In this document: positions 32,461 through 46,350 of the stretch, one piece after another | How the letters are laid out: each line of letters begins with the position of its first letter | Position numbering within the stretch: position 1 is the first letter of the stretch | NCBI GenBank assembly: GCA_947000775.1 | Contig: CAMQGK010000130.1 | Span: 3,478,001 to 3,542,000 of the forward strand | Source: Pterois miles | Taxonomy: Eukaryota > Chordata > Actinopteri > Perciformes > Scorpaenidae | Length of the DNA stretch: 64,000 bases | Direction of reading: 5' to 3' | Translations under genes and position numbers: made by a program | The notes under the pieces: generated by a model | The model's input: the letters and a program-made list of their open reading frames with translations, nothing else | Database searches by the model: none | What the model was told of the DNA's origin: nothing

Positions 32461-35400
32461 CAAAGGCAGAGTTGTAGTATGTATAGTAAACAGTCAGACA
32501 CAAAAGTAGACTAACGTTATGGGTTTTATTTTGCAAGATCCCGGTAGATTAAATATGCAGTATTAATGGACGTTTTCTTAGTTAGCATAACAGTAGCTAC
32601 CTTATTTGTCCGGACTGTTTTGTATTTGGCATTTGTCTTGCACATCTTAATGTCATACTTAATGTACTTTATACATTTCTGAGGATGAATGATGACAGAT
32701 GAATAGACCGGTGGCACAGAATGAATATCGCGCCGTACACTACCCTCCGAATGCCTTGTTGTACCCGCCGTGGTGTTCATTCCTCACTTTGTTTAAATTT
32801 TTGTCTGTTTTCTGGTAAATTCTAGTAAGGATATACTGAGGAAGGTGGTGGTATATTTATGATTGTCAATCAGTTGTACGCTTCTGTATGTTTATAGAAG
32901 TGGAACTTATTGTTGTTTTAGATATAAAGGCTCAGTAGTGTGATGTCGTTCCACTAGTGTGTGTATGTATGTTGACATTTAAAGTGGAAATGAAAATGTT
33001 CAACCAAGTTAAACTGATTTACTAAAGGGATTTCCACTCTTATGAACTATTATATACCAAATTTTTGTGAAAAGAGAGCCACGATATTGCAGTACTGGTT
33101 GGCTCAGCTTAGTCACACAGATACAACTGTAGAGACCGTGAGAGACGGAGATTGAGGAGACACAGGGCAGAAGAAAACAAAATGGGGATTGCTGTTGTTT
33201 TGCTCTTGGAGGTAAAGATGAGTTTTACAATGTTAAAACCAAGGACAAAGCAGTCCATTTCATAAACTGCAGCTGAAACAGAGATCAGTACTGCAGTACT
33301 GCTCTCCCCATCTCCCGTCCTCTCCCCTCTCTGATCACCTGTCTCTCCTCCTCTGCTGTCTCATTTAGACCATTGAAAGACAGAATCGCTAAGAAAATAA
33401 ATGCCGGAAACATGGTTTTATTCTGAGGCTCACGTTGTAGCGTTTGTTTACGTAACTTGACGGTAGCTTCTGCTCTCACAAAGTAAAAATGTTCACTACA
33501 GACATTATGCCTGCCTGTTACTTGTGTTCTCATATAACAAGCTAACTAAATGGCTAACTATCTAACTCGGCTGTATTACCAAGACGACACACTCATGCCT
33601 GACTCGGTGGGCTGCTGTCAGCGTCCCCAGTCTTCGGTCTGTGGTGACTGAAACAGAAGGTAGTAGAGCATTTGCTGGAATAGCTTTCCATTGGGAATCA
33701 GGATAGCAATATCAATAAGCAATAATAATATTTGTGTAGTGTAATATACAGAAGGGATATTACTATTATCATTATTACTCCCTCCTCGAGGGAGAAAAGA
33801 TGCAAAACCAGTACCTGAATGCAGCCACAAGGTGGCAACATAAGACCAGTTTAGATCCGAGAGTATGCACAGAGGCAGGCTACATGTATTTCCCTTCTTC
33901 AGAGCCAAATACACAGGAAAAATGTAATAGTTTGATGGTAATATTGTGAATTATATGAGTTTAAAGTCCTTAGAAGAAAGTAGAACATGTAAGAGGCTGT
34001 GTATATATGTACATATGTGTGCATACGTATATCATAATAAAAATGACAGTATGAAAATGAAAGGACAGTATGACATACCTCACTGTGCTCACATTAGAAT
34101 CTACAGACACCAACAAATACTTTAATGATAAATATTATTGTAAGCATCATTTTCCTCGTTCTCAACCTGGGATGTAACATTTTGACGAGCATTTGAGGTA
34201 AATTCAGATGGAAACCTGTTAATCTTTACCGCACGGTATGCTCAATTTCTGAATGACTCCAGTGGCTGAGAAAGTGGTTTAACTGCAATTTCCTCTCATG
34301 CAGTTTCCCACAGCAGAGCTCACACATCTCCCACTCATTTCTCCTCTTTTTTCCCCCCTCTATACCACATGTCAACTGACCTGACATTTCCTCATCTCAT
34401 GGGCCCTTTTTGTACTACGCAGACTGTCAGACGTTTGAGTTGGAAAAAGAGGAGAGACTACTTGAACGCTGACATCTTGTTATACCGAGAAATCCTGTTG
34501 AAATTGTGCCATCAGTGTGAAAATGGACTTTCTGGGTATGGTCATATCCATTAACACCATTTGGATCATAGACTGTGTATAAGAAGTGGACGTAGTCGCT
34601 GTGACGTCACTTGTTGGTTTTGAAGCCGTGAGTTCAGCATTTTGGCCATCAACATCTTTAGTTACGTTCCAAATACCCTTTTCTTTTTACTTTTAGTGCG
34701 TACTGCAGCTGCTTTTACAGCTTGTCCAGTTGCACGCAGTATGCAGGTTTTTTTGGTTTTGTTCTACAACATAAAATCCATCAGTAAATACCCCTCTTGT
34801 GAATTTTGAAGGCTTTATGTGTCTTAAAAAAAGCAGTTGCTAACAAGTGGCTAAATGAGACGACTAAATGTTGTCTCGTCCACCTTTACAGTATCGTTAA
34901 TACTCACACTCATTTGATTGTTCTGTTTTCTAAAGAAAATTGCTGTTGCGATGTCTTTTCCACCAATGTCTCCTATCTCCAGATTCAGTGCTATCACAAT
35001 ACTTGGGTGCCGATTCAATATGTATTGCGATTTTTAAGTATTGCTATTTGATATTACGATTTATTGTCATTTTTGTTTACTATTTTAACACTAGACCATG
35101 AGAAAAATTTGAATCATTCACTTCTTGGAAATTTTACTATGGAAAATATGTAAATTAATACAGTACAAATGTTTGCTTTTCAGCATGTATGTAGTCAGAG
35201 CTGTCCTGAAGTCAAATAACCAGGATCATTGTCAGGAATTATTTATTACATTTTGTTCCAGCAACCCAAAAATCAAAGAATAGACATTTCCCTCACAAAT
35301 TAGTGGTATTTTCTTTTAATTTATAAGTGACATGTAATATCTTATACTTCTGGTGAATATAATCCAATCAGTGTTATTTCCATACATGTATTTTTGTATA

Positions 35401-37754
35401 TACTGTTCCCTTTGTTAACACCTTATTTTGAAAATCAGACGTAGTCACAACTTCTCCACTGTGATCTCTAGCTCTCCGTCAGCTCCGTTCTCTTTATCCA
35501 TCCATGTTCAGCTCCATCGGGGCCGTTTGAATGTATTTAACATAAATGTCAGTGTACTGGTGCTCTACAGTTGTAGCGTCGGTCCATTTGACCACAGAGA
35601 CATTTGACCCCGTTGGATTGCGAAGGTGCAGGTCGTATACTCGTACCCTCATTTTCTGCTTTTTCGTTTCTGCTCACCGTGGTTTGTTTTGTTTGACGGA
35701 TACAGAATGGACACTGACTCAGACTACAACAATAAAAGCAGTAACTTCCTTCTACCTCCACATAGACTCAAATGAAGCAGTAAAAAAACAATTTCAAAAC
35801 TGTAATCAAAGAAATTGCAATACATTGGTGATTGATTGATTGGTGAATTGATTGCAATGCCCAGTAATTATACGGGGTGAAATCCCACATAGGGACATGT
35901 GTACATACTGTGCAGCGCTTGTGTCTAAAACAACCACCACCAACCAACACCAAAAGGCCCAGTCTGTGTTCTTGCTGTCAAACACTCTAAATGATTTGGA
36001 GATGCCAGCATCCCTCCCACATCTCGTCCTCTCGCTGCCCACTTCCCTCTCTAGTCTGAGCTTATTTATTGAACAAAACCGGCGCCTAACTCGCCCAAAA
36101 TGCTCCAGCGACCTGACATCTCGGCTGCCTATTGCCCAACGCACCATCCATCCGATGCCTGGCCTCGTCTACATCAAAGCCCCGCTGCACTAGCGAGTTG
36201 GAGGGGTGACAAAAAAATCCTGGCTGGGTGCATGGGTTTTTTTTGCTGCTGCTGCCTGTGGGAGAGCAGCTGGGGTTCCTACTGTAAACGCAGCTTTGAG
36301 GAGTTAGGCAGTCCGACATCACAGTGAAGTAGAATAATGTGTTTACGTGATCTCTTTTGTCCGAGGGAGGTGCAGAAGCAAGGTGCTACACCAACACTAC
36401 TGAAGTCCAGTGACTCTGCAGTCTAACATCGTGCCCTCCGGACACACGTGTCACTTCCCATCTGTCTTGTGCACTCTGTCGAACAAGCTCCCAGAGCCAT
36501 TGTGTTTTCGATCTAGAGCCAGAGAACAGCGTTAAATTTTAATGCTATAATATGAGTTTCTTCATGTGTGCCACAATCATTAGTTATCAGCTTACCTCAC
36601 TCACATTGAACCACTGCTGTTTTTTATATCATTCTGTAGCTGCCCAGTGGTGTCCCTTGTCTTTATTTAAATCTGAACATTCACATTTTGGTCACAATAC
36701 ATATGTTTTAGCACCAAAATGCTATTTCTCAAAAGCTTTCCCATGTGACATATTCTGTATATATAAACAGCCTCATCCTGCTTTAGACATGTGCTCAGTT
36801 AAAACAACCAAAGAGCTCATAGAACGATGAGCAAACTTCAGGGAGAAGAAAAGACTGAATGAAAAAATAAAATAAAATATTTATTTGTGTATATAATAAA
36901 AATTATATATAAAATAAAATAACAACTTTAAAAATACAGGCAGAGTTGTATGAAAATTCCCTAAAAATAACAAGAAAATTGCTTTATAATAATCAATAAT
37001 AATAATCACATTCAATAAAAAAATTAGACTTACACTTAGAATGCTTTATTGCCATTTCCACATATGCACAGAAACTTATATACAAGGCAACAAAATCACG
37101 TTTCCCAGGGACCACAGTGCCACTTGGAACAAGACAAAAAAGAAAATAGTAAATAACACACAATACTCAGGACATTACACAGAAATTGAGGACGTTGACA
37201 AGTACTGAATAAGTACACACACGTTGAACATTTTGTACACTTACTAGACAAATTAATTAGACTAAATTAGACAAGATAATTCAGACTTAATCCAAATTGC
37301 TCATTTTACACTAACGTCCTGCAGTTATTGCGTTCACTATTTGGGTTAACTGTACAATTTATCAGCTGTTTTGTACCATTATTGTTATGCATTGAATATA
37401 ATATGAAATATCCATTAAATATCAGTCAGCAGTTTACTCAGTGATAGAAAAACGGTCCATTAAGGAAAAAGGTTAGACACCACTGACATACACATGCAAT
37501 CCCAGCCAAAACTATTAGAACAGCAAATTTAAAATTTAAGGTAAAAAAGCTGAAACTGATATATAATAATAAATTATAATAATAATCAATGTAACAGGAC
37601 ACACCTGGACAACAAAAAACACCTGGAAATAGAAGCTGAAATACTGATCTCTTCTCTCATATTCATCTTTTGATGTCAAACCCAAATGTTGTTCAGTGTA
37701 CAGCAAAAATGAAGCAACTGGCCTCGCTGCTCCAAAAGGGGTGGAAGAAAAATA
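32461..37754. other. Intergenic stretch, no gene
   Basis: 34566-34625 is a family D fragment with a CRE palindrome TGACGTCA at 34602-34609. 36868-37030 is AT-rich. 37036-37160 (TTTATTGCCATTTCCACATA onward) may be a retroelement tail. 36000-36320 is a repeat-free block, open in several frames without motifs. Confidence 0.5.
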
Positions 37755-38357
37755 TCGACACACGAGTATCGCAACACTATGTTTTGAGATACTGTATAGA
37801 TTCTCCAAAACAATGTATTGATTTTTAATTAACCTGTTAAGAGACTGATACCTAATGAATCCATTGATGCTAACCATGTCATACTAGCTTGTCGTGAAGA
37901 AGGTTAAATAACGCTCCATTGTCAAAGGGGTTCCTTGACCTCTGACCTCCAGATATGTGAAAATGGGTTCTCTGGGTCCCCACCAGTCTCCCTTTTACAG
38001 ACCTGCCCACCTTATGATAATCACATGTAGTTTGGGGCAAGTCATAGTCAAATCAGCACACTGACAGCTGTTTGTTGCCATTTTATGATTTGAGCATATT
38101 TTTTATGTTAAAGTCAGTACCTGTGAGGGTTTCTGGAAAATATTTATCATTGTTTTGTGTTGTTAATTGATTTCCAGTAATAAATATATGCATATATTTG
38201 CATAAAGCAGCATATTTGTCCACTCCCATGTTGATAAGAGTATTAAATACTTGGAAAATCCCTTTAAGGTACATTTTGATCAGATGTGATTTGCAATTAA
38301 TGGTGATAAACTATGTACAGGCGTGATTAATTATTTTAATCGACTGACAGCCCTAAT
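37755..38357 (+). repeat. Dispersed family A, copy 6 (most complete)
   Basis: Holds the left middle (GTCATACTAGCTTGTCGTGA, AGGTTAAATAACGCTCCA), the CTGACCTCCAGATATGTG and TCTGGGTCCCCACCAGTC blocks, TTGCATAAAGCAGCATATTT, and the right end GACTGACAGCCCTAATTTT. Best copy for building a consensus. Confidence 0.85.
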
Positions 38358-40078
38358 TTTAAAAAAAAATTCTCTTAAATCATGATTTTACTCTCCAGAA
38401 AAATAAATGCAAAGCGATCACATGTGTTGACACGTCCCTGAGCTTCATGTGATGCATTAGCCTCGGGCTACTGCCGACCTCATTTGTAGTAATGCAGTTA
38501 CCAGTAGAGGCCATGTTGATGAAGCACACCAAAGGTGACGGGTTTCGTTTTCAACGTCTGCTCTCAGGTGGTTTCTCGGTTTTGTGGCCGAGGACAATGG
38601 TTTAATGGGAAATGTAGGCTGGGATTAATTTCCAGAGGGCACAGGATGATCGTCAGCTTGGATGTGTTTCATTTCACAGCAGTTATAGATGTGGATATAC
38701 GCTACATGCGCCGATTTTAATGAAATGTGGCAAGCTGTAAATATCATTTGTATGGTTGGCACACGCTGCTTTATCTGGATCTCCATGCAGTCAGCTGACA
38801 CGATGTGACGTGAACAGTGCAGGGACATAAACTCATCTTTTCCTTGTGTCCAAGAATCTGTAAAAAGTCACAATTGCCAGATGGCTTGCGAGACGCTCCC
38901 GGCTACACCAGACATTTAACAGATATCACTCTTTGCGAATCTCCCCCTCTAGCTTCTCTACACTTTTATGCCTCTGTGTTTTTATTTCTCACCGCATGAA
39001 TCATTCATAACAGTGTGCCGTATAACTGAGCTTTAAGTGAGTGATGGCACTGAAATGTCACAGCAAAGTTTTCCTTCAGTGCACACTTACCATTCATAAG
39101 TGAGCCTCCGTCTTTGCTATCAATCTATTTTCCTCCCCTGAAAATGTCTCTAAGGTCAACACAGGTTGCCGTAGCGACAACACGACATGAATTCGTCATC
39201 TTCACCGGCAGCACGGACGACATGAAGGATGCCAACACACATCTGTGGCTGCTAATCAGTCTGATCTATAGTTCAGGGTGACATTCTGCACACCTAAAAT
39301 ACTGCTGTGGACAAATAATTAAGCCATTTGCCATTTTGTCTAATTAAAGCTGATATTCTCATCTTGCTTCTACTTGAGGAAAGCAAGAAAGCGAGCAGCG
39401 TAATCACAATCAAGAAATGCTTTATAAAGGTCAGTCACGAGGAGTTAGATCGCCTGGCAGACAGAAATGACACTGTATTTGTTCTGCTGATGATTGTGCA
39501 ATGCGACATTTAATTTTCAGCATGCAGGATGTACTGTTGGTTGGTTAAAAAGCCCACTAATACAATGTTCATTTGACAAATGTAACTATCCAACATATTA
39601 ATTCTGCCCTCTTTTTGTAGAGGGGTTGGAGGGATGTTGAGGAGGATAAATAGTCAGTGGTACATGTCACATTGAAGAGGTGGACATCATGTTAAAGCTG
39701 GGAACTTGCAGAATAAGCTGAGCACAATGAGCATAATGAGCGTCTGTGTTGTGTAAACTGCTCAGAAACCCCTAGGAAAGCCATTCATCCTCTGAATGCT
39801 CTAGGTCTATAGTTTGTGGCTGTGATTACCTTAGAGGTCACCAAAGGTCATTTTATACAGAGAGGTCATGTTAACATAGGTAGCCTAGCCTGCTGCTAAC
39901 ACAGGAAACCTACCTGACAGCTTTAATTATGCAAGATAGCAATGCTCTCCACTTTAATATAGAACACTGTTTACAGGCCTCAATAAAAAGCTATTCATAT
40001 TTCATTTGATATAATTTTAATTAAATCATAAAACTATGGGAAGGGAAGACAAAATGCAGCAGATGCTCTTCTACACTA
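38358..40078. other. Intergenic stretch, nothing recognised
   Basis: Mostly unique sequence. No gene or element signature. Confidence 0.5.
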
Positions 40079-40690
40079 ATGAGTTGTTTTAATGAGTTTA
40101 TTAATAGAAAGAAAATAGAAATAATTCACCTTAGAAAACCCTCATTTTCCCGCAGTACCTGCTACCAGTTTAAAGTTGGATCACATCAGCTGAGCTATGC
40201 CGACTCCTATAAATATCTTGGCTTCTATATTGATGACCATATGTGTTTGATGAAAGGTGCGCAGGTTCTCGCTGAATCAGCAGGTAGAGCTCTGGAAGAT
40301 ATGACTATCCTGTACTTGATTATATTGTTGGGGTCAGAGGCCTTAGAAATATTGTGAAATAGTGCAAAACAGTGCCATAAGCTATTTTCTGGATGTAAAC
40401 AAATATGCACCGAAATTGGCTCCTTGGAAGATCCGTACAGGTCAGTTGCGTTTATTAGTGATATTTGTGAAAGTAGGTGAGAAGGTCTATGAGGCAAATT
40501 TTCACTGGGATAAATAAACTATTGCTTCATGGTCTAAAGCTATATGCACATTGTTTTGCAGCTCTGGTTTCGTGACAAAAACTTGGTTTGTTTAGAGAAT
40601 CTGTGTTTGCCAAGGACAAAAAAATCCCTAAATTATGGATTTTTCCGATGATAAAAAGTGAATATGGTACGAAGAATTATGTTGTATAGA
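40079..40690 (+). pseudogene. Dead LINE reverse-transcriptase fragment
   Basis: The frame from 40079 reads through a thumb-region pattern SYADSYKYLGFYIDDH, then LAESAGRALEDM. After a frame break it continues as QNSAISYFLDVNKYAPKL (about 40370-40425) and further pieces to about 40680. The order and motifs are those of non-LTR retrotransposon polymerases. Multiple frameshifts; no 5' end. Confidence 0.75.
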
Positions 40691-41011
40691 ATCTGACTAA
40701 AAAGCAAAGATGTCTATGTGTTAGGGGTGATGGACGACTCACCAAAGCCACTATTCGATTTGAGTTTTGATTTTAAGGTCACGTTTTTTGTTCGATTTTC
40801 CATTCAAACATGCCATTGTTTTGTAAGGATTGACAGATCATTGGTTTTATGTCCTGACTGTCATTTACACTAAACTATTCTTTCAAAAGAGAGGCTGTAA
40901 AGCGTGAAGGCTTCATGGTCAACTCTGAAGAATTGATTTAATGATGATAACTTCATAATTTCACCACTTGATACTGATTGGTACATTGGGGAACAAGTTG
41001 TTAAACAATAA

Positions 41012-42150
41012 TTATTACACAATGATGCTGAATACTTGATTCTGATTGGTCAATCACAGCGTTCTGCGGTCTGTTCTTTCTTTATAACAGACCGTTACTA
41101 TGTATAACAGGCCATTGCTATGTATAACAGGCCATTGCTATCTATAACAAGCCATTGCTATGTATAACAGGCCATTGCTATCTATAACAAGCCATTGCTA
41201 TGTATAACAGGCCATTGCTATCTATAACAAGCCATTGCTATGTATAACAGGCCATTGCTATCTATAACAAGCCATTGCTATGTATAACAGGCCATTGCTA
41301 TCTATAACAGGCCATTGCTATGTATAACAGGCCATTGCTATCTATAACAGGCCATTGCTATCTATAACAGGCCATTGCTATCTATAACAAGCCATTGCTA
41401 TGTATAACAGGCCATTGCTATCTATAACAGGCCATTGCTATCTATAACAAGCCATTGCTATGTATAACAGGCCATTGCTATCTATAACAAGCCATTGCTA
41501 TGTATAACAGGCCATTGCTATCTATAACAGGCCATTGCTATGTATAACAGGCCATTGCTATGTATAACAGGCCATTGCTATCTATAACAGGCCATTGCTA
41601 TGTATAACAGGCCATTGCTATCTATAACAGGCCATTGCTATCTATAACAGGCCATTGCTATCTATAACAGGCCATTGCTATGTATAACAGGCCATTGCTA
41701 TCTATAACAAGCCATTGCTATGTATAACAGGCCATTGCTATCTATAACAAGCCATTGCTATGTATAACAGGCCATTGCTATCTATAACAAGCCATTGCTA
41801 TGTATAACAGGCCATTGCTATCTATAACAAGCCATTGCTATGTATAACAGGCCATTGCTATCTATAACAAGCCATTGCTATGTATAACAGGCCATTGCTA
41901 TCTATAACAGGCCATTGCTATGTATAACAGGCCATTGCTATCTATAACAGGCCATTGCTATCTATAACAGGCCATTGCTATCTATAACAAGCCATTGCTA
42001 TGTATAACAGGCCATTGCTATCTATAACAGGCCATTGCTATGTATAACAGGCCATTGCTATGTATAACAGGCCATTGCTATCTATAACAGGCCATTGCTA
42101 TGTATAACAGGCCATTGCTATCTATAACAGGCCATTGCTATCTATAACAG
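41012..42150 (+). repeat. 20-bp satellite array A inside a MITE left end
   Basis: From 41083 about 53 copies of TATAACAGGCCATTGCTATG, with only two variable sites (TG/TC at the junction and CAG/CAA). Before it, 41012-41082 is a MITE left end: TTATTACAC, GAATACTTGATTCTGATTGG, TCAATCACAGCGTTCTGCGG. A hairpin CGGTCTGTT (41067-41075) / AACAGACCG (41086-41094) spans the start of the first unit. No matching right end is seen after 42150. Confidence 0.97.
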
Positions 42151-43338
42151 TTTGCAGAACCGTTTTTGTGTCTCAGAGATTACGAGGCACTCCTGAATGC
42201 ACCACAAAGTCCCTGTTGGTGCCCACATGCTTTACACTGTGGCAATCATCAACCCCGCTTTACGGTACAAAATTATATAGAAAATCTTTGAGGAAAACCC
42301 ACATTGAAGTTCAGTCAAATAATGTGAAGTTGTTCTCATTAACCCACATTGATTTTAGACATAAAATCTATCGAGATGAAATTGGGCTTAATGATGTGGT
42401 TGAAATGTTCACATTCAGGCTTCAGGCAAGTCGGCTTTTACTCAGGGGCAATTACAGCTATCATATTCATGCATGTCCTCAGAGGAAGTTGGAAAAAAAA
42501 TCTGCCACTAAGTGTAAAATGTCTCCAAATAGCACATGGATGTGCTTGAAATTCATGATTTATATGTTTCTGTGACTATGGTGCAGCACAAAACACCATT
42601 TCAGTGCAGTGCAGTGCCTTCCTCCCACACGGCGAGCATGTCGGCATGCAGGACAGGCCTCAAGTGCGGTGCGGCCAAGGATGGTCGGCTACCAGATTAC
42701 CTGGAGGGGACGGAGAAATGAGGGGGTGCAAACACTTAAAACCCACATCACCCACAACACGCTGATTAGAATCAGGGAAGGACTGAAGAGCAGAATGATT
42801 GTTGTGGAGAGACGAGAACAAAAGCCTCGGACTGCATTTAAAACAAAGCTCTTTTCTGTGTCTGCGAGTCAAGTAGCTCTTGTGCCTCGCCGGTTGAAAA
42901 ATGTACAGTACAGAAAGTGTGAGTTTAAAAATGAGTTTGTGTGTGTTTACTTAAATTCCTCACCTCCCTCTCTACAAACACGACATCTTCTCCTGATAAA
43001 CTGCTGGTGTTAAATTACCCATTTATCTAGAAGTCATTTGAATTTCCTTCTGCTTGTGCTAAATTTAATACGACTCCATATCAATCACTGAGCTTTTTGG
43101 CCTCGGGGCAGATGGAAGAGATTGGGCGTCACTACAGCATAATCACTGCACCCTTTTGTGGCGGTGTCAAATGGCTCATAGCTTCTCTTTAATAACAGTA
43201 ATACAGCAGAAGGATATATTAGCTCTAAAGTAATTCAGTCATGACTTTGGGATACATAGGAAATCTGATAATAATGAGCAGAACAACTTCATCTTTTACC
43301 TACTCTTAAAGGAATATGTTGACATTTTGGGAAATATT
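42151..43338. other. Intergenic stretch after array A, no gene
   Basis: Open frames at 42135-42575 and 42609-43013 start in or just after the satellite and show no domain. No splice context supports an exon. Confidence 0.5.
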
Positions 43339-43600
43339 ATAGACTGTATATGAAGAAGGACAACGTCAACAAAAGGGAAGCCAAAACGTCTTGATCACAG
43401 CCTGGTCGCTGGCTGTCGTATAACTCCTATCTTTTTAGATACTTATTATCATGATGATGTCTGTTCAAGTGTTCATTTTTCTGATAAGGTTGGTTTGTAA
43501 TTAGTTAATGCTATTCAAAGGGGGTTGGAGATCATGATTCACAGCTATTTTGGATGACGTAGTTGCAACCGGAGGCTCGAGAGTAGATGAAACTTTAACG
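43339..43600 (+). repeat. Dispersed family D copy
   Basis: ATAGACTGTATATGAAGAAG, a GGGAAGCCAAAACGTCTTGA piece and GGATGACGTAGTTGCAACCG, related to 26883-27065 and 34566-34625. Borders approximate. Confidence 0.5.
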
Positions 43601-43970
43601 TTACATAACCAACACAAGTCTGTGTACTGAGTCGTTAGAGAGATATTATGGTTACTTGTTGCTTGCATCCAAAATTCCATGCTTACGTGGTAGTTAGTAC
43701 GCTATTTTATTAGGTCCAAAACCTTCGTATGAAACCAGTAGTATGCAAATTTCATACTGTTTCCGTTGAAATATTACAGTCTGCAAAGCTGTACACTACA
43801 GCGGCATAAATATTGCACAGTGCAATGCGGTGTTGATGAAAAAGTTCATAACAGACGTTAAGTATACAATTTCACTTTGCGTGGCGTAATATACTGTATA
43901 AATCTATATTTTAGATAAATTCAGACTTTGATTCTCACAAACGGTCGTTTGTGTCACATGAGGTTGGTCA

Positions 43971-44238
43971 GATAAGATAAGATGAACCTTTATTAATCCC
44001 CGTAGGGAAATTCAGTTTTTACACTCTGTTGTTAATTTCACATAGTACACATACCTGCATTAATGGAGAGATGTGAGGGGGCTGCTCCTGACAAGCGCTT
44101 GAGCAGTTGGGGGTTTGGTGCCTTGCTCAGGGGCACCTCTCCAGCAACCAGTTGGTCTTGGTCCATGTTGGGACTTGAACCGGTGACCCTCCGATTCCTA
44201 AACCAAGTCCCTACGGACTGAGCTACTGCCGCCCCCGT
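43971..44238 (-). repeat. tRNA-derived SINE copy
   Basis: The head on the minus strand reads GGGGGCGGCAGTAGCTCAGT, then GGTTCAAGTCC. The body has GGGGCACC. The tail at the left is GGGGATTAATAAAGG then TTATCTTATC. Same family as 9284-9630 but with a deletion in the body. Confidence 0.85.
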
Positions 44239-44384
44239 AACCATGGTACGTGTTAACATGGTTACACATCTCCAATAGGCAAGGAGGCTCTCAGGAAGTG
44301 ACGATGTAAATTACAGCTCAGTGAGTCTGAAAAGATGCATAGTACCTTTTATTCACACAAAAGTATCTTAAAGATGAAGGAGCA

Positions 44385-44880
44385 TAGTATGCGATTTCAG
44401 ACGAAGCCATTCTTTCTGGCTCCAAATGAATCAAAATCTCAGGATGGCAGCTCCTGTATCCGGGATATTTTGGCTTCACTTTTGTACAGTGGGAGGAAGT
44501 GGAGACGCACTGTCCATCTATATATAAGCTCTGTGAAATCCGTTTATTTACTTTGCTTGCTTGCTGAGTTGGATGAGACGGTTGATACCACTCTCATGTT
44601 TGTATGATAAATATGAAGCTAATATCAGCAGGCTATTATCTTAGCTTAACATAAAAACTGGAAGCAGGGGTAAACAGCTAGCCTGTGTCTGTCTGCACCT
44701 TTAAGCTGGTTAACATGTTATCTACTGTATCTCGTGTTTAATTCACACACAAACAGCATGTACAGGAAGTTACTAGCACTCTTGGTTTCAAGCTAAGCTA
44801 ATTGCCTGCACTTTAGAAGTACTTTCTAGCTACGTGTTTAGCATACAGACATGAGAGTGGTATCTGTTTTCTCATCTAAC
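44385..44880. repeat. Family D (reverse) and a second dispersed repeat
   Basis: 44391-44535 is family D in reverse (GGATGGCAGCTCCTGTATCC, TTTTGTACAGTGGGAGGAAG). 44570-44720 carries a GATACCACTCTCATGT / AATATGAAGCTA / CTTAGCTTAACATAAA block that recurs near 1215-1260 and, reversed, at 53740-53830. Confidence 0.55.
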
Positions 44881-45147
44881 TTGCTGCACTTTTCAAGGCA
44901 ATTAATGCTCAAGGGTTAGCCTGCCTAGTGTGTTGTTTAAAACATCTCTGGTGAAAGCGGCAAAGTGTCTCTCTTATGTCCAAGAGCTCAGGATGTCCCC
45001 TTCACAGTCTGCTTGGTTTGGAGTACTCCTGCACACTTGTGCAGCTTAAGCGGTTGGAAGAAAGGCAGGTAACTGGGGGTGAAATGCCTGTTTTGTATTT
45101 TGTAAAATACCCCGTCAGTATCAGTACATATGGCACACTTGCTTTAA

Positions 45148-46203
45148 GGAACAGTGTGTAAAATTTTGGGGGGGGATCTATAGGTATAAATGGAATATAA
45201 TATTATAGTATGTTTTCTTGAGTGTATAAATACCTGAATATAGGAATTATTCTGTTTTCATTTGCTTAGCCCATCATATCTACATAGAGAACGGATCCTC
45301 TTCACATAGTCCACCATGTTGCTCCTCCATGTTTCAACAGTATCCCCTAACAGACAAACCAAACTCTGGCTCTAGAGAGACTCTTTAACGTTTTTACGTT
45401 AATTGAAAGCCACCGTAGTTCTCCGACACACTTGTGAAACTGCACTGTCACGTCAGCTGCATAGTGCAAAACCATGGTACAGACCTTCTGTCTGACTTCT
45501 GTTCTTACTGATTAATGCTGCCGGGTAAAGGGTTAAAAGAAATACTAATAATTAATTAAAAAGCTGAGAAAAAAATGCAGAGAGGCATCTTGTCACTTTA
45601 AGCTTGTAGCCTCGTAGCATGTATTCACTGACAAATAAACACACACTGTCTGCTACAGCTACGTTCACAGCTATAATGCCACCAACAAACCCACAGTCAC
45701 CACCGCCACACGCACAGTGTGTCGGGAACTCGCTGAAGTTATGCTACTGCAGGCACGAAGCCACCGCCAACGCTAGCAGCTGCTTGCATAAACACACAGT
45801 TTGTCAGACAATCACTATTTTTAATCCGGGCAGACACACAGCTGACAACCTGCTAAACTAAACTAAATGTGCAGTGGAGACTTTTACTGGGAAAGTGGCA
45901 GCATGTCCGCGACACTACACACAGCACTGTGGCTGCTAATGCTCTCGTACAGTGAACAGGGGGCTCAAGTTGTTGTGCACCGCTGCATGCGAGGCACAGA
46001 TCTTGTCGGTTTATGGTCAATAAATGGTCAACAAGAGTTGGTTATCAGTTAAGAAAATCTTTCAAAATTAGAATGCCTAATTGCTCCTAAAGTAGTGGTA
46101 CTATGGTATGGATGGTCTATGAGTGAGGCAAACTGCGTTACCTCGTGAGCGGAGGGGTATTCAGTTGTAGATGCTGCCAAATCCTACACACTGTACCTTT
46201 ACA
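45148..46203 (+). repeat. Family B copy, apparently split by family C
   Basis: The left part 45148-45480 starts with CAGTGTGTAAAATTTTGGGG and carries CAACAGTATCCCC and CACCGTAGTTCTCC. The right end is at about 46170-46201: TGCTGCCAAATCCTACACAC, TGTACCTTTA. Between them, 45510-46075 is a family C element, so the family B element was entered by C. Confidence 0.65.
45510..46075 (-). repeat. Dispersed family C, copy 1
   Basis: Reverse-complement match to 48915-49690: AGCTTGTAGCCTCGTAGCAT, GCACGAAGCCACCGCCAACG, GGAGACTTTTACTGGGA, GCAGCATGTCCGCGACACTA, GCATGCGAGGCACAGATCTT, ending in GGTTATCAGTTAAGAAAA. No long frame with a motif. Confidence 0.75.
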
Positions 46204-46350
46204 TGCCGCATGTTTCGACAGTAGCCCAGAGCGAACAAACCGAACCTGGCTGGATAGGGCCATTCATGTTTTTGCGTCGGCCACCGTAGTTCTCTTATAC
46301 GCTTGGCACACGGGAGAAGTTTCACCTGGTTGGTTGGTTAGATTGCACAA
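46204..46350 (+). repeat. Family B fragment
   Basis: GCATGTTTCGACAGTAGCCC, GAGCGAACAAACCGAACC and TTTTTGCGTCGGCCACCGTA match the middle of the copy at 26257-26571. Both ends missing. Confidence 0.7.

Noticed and set aside
36086..36327. Overlapping frames on both strands in a GC-richer block
   Set aside because: Mutually exclusive frames, no motif, no splice context.
42135..43013. 146- and 134-codon frames after array A
   Set aside because: One begins within the satellite. Neither has a known domain, splice sites or codon bias.
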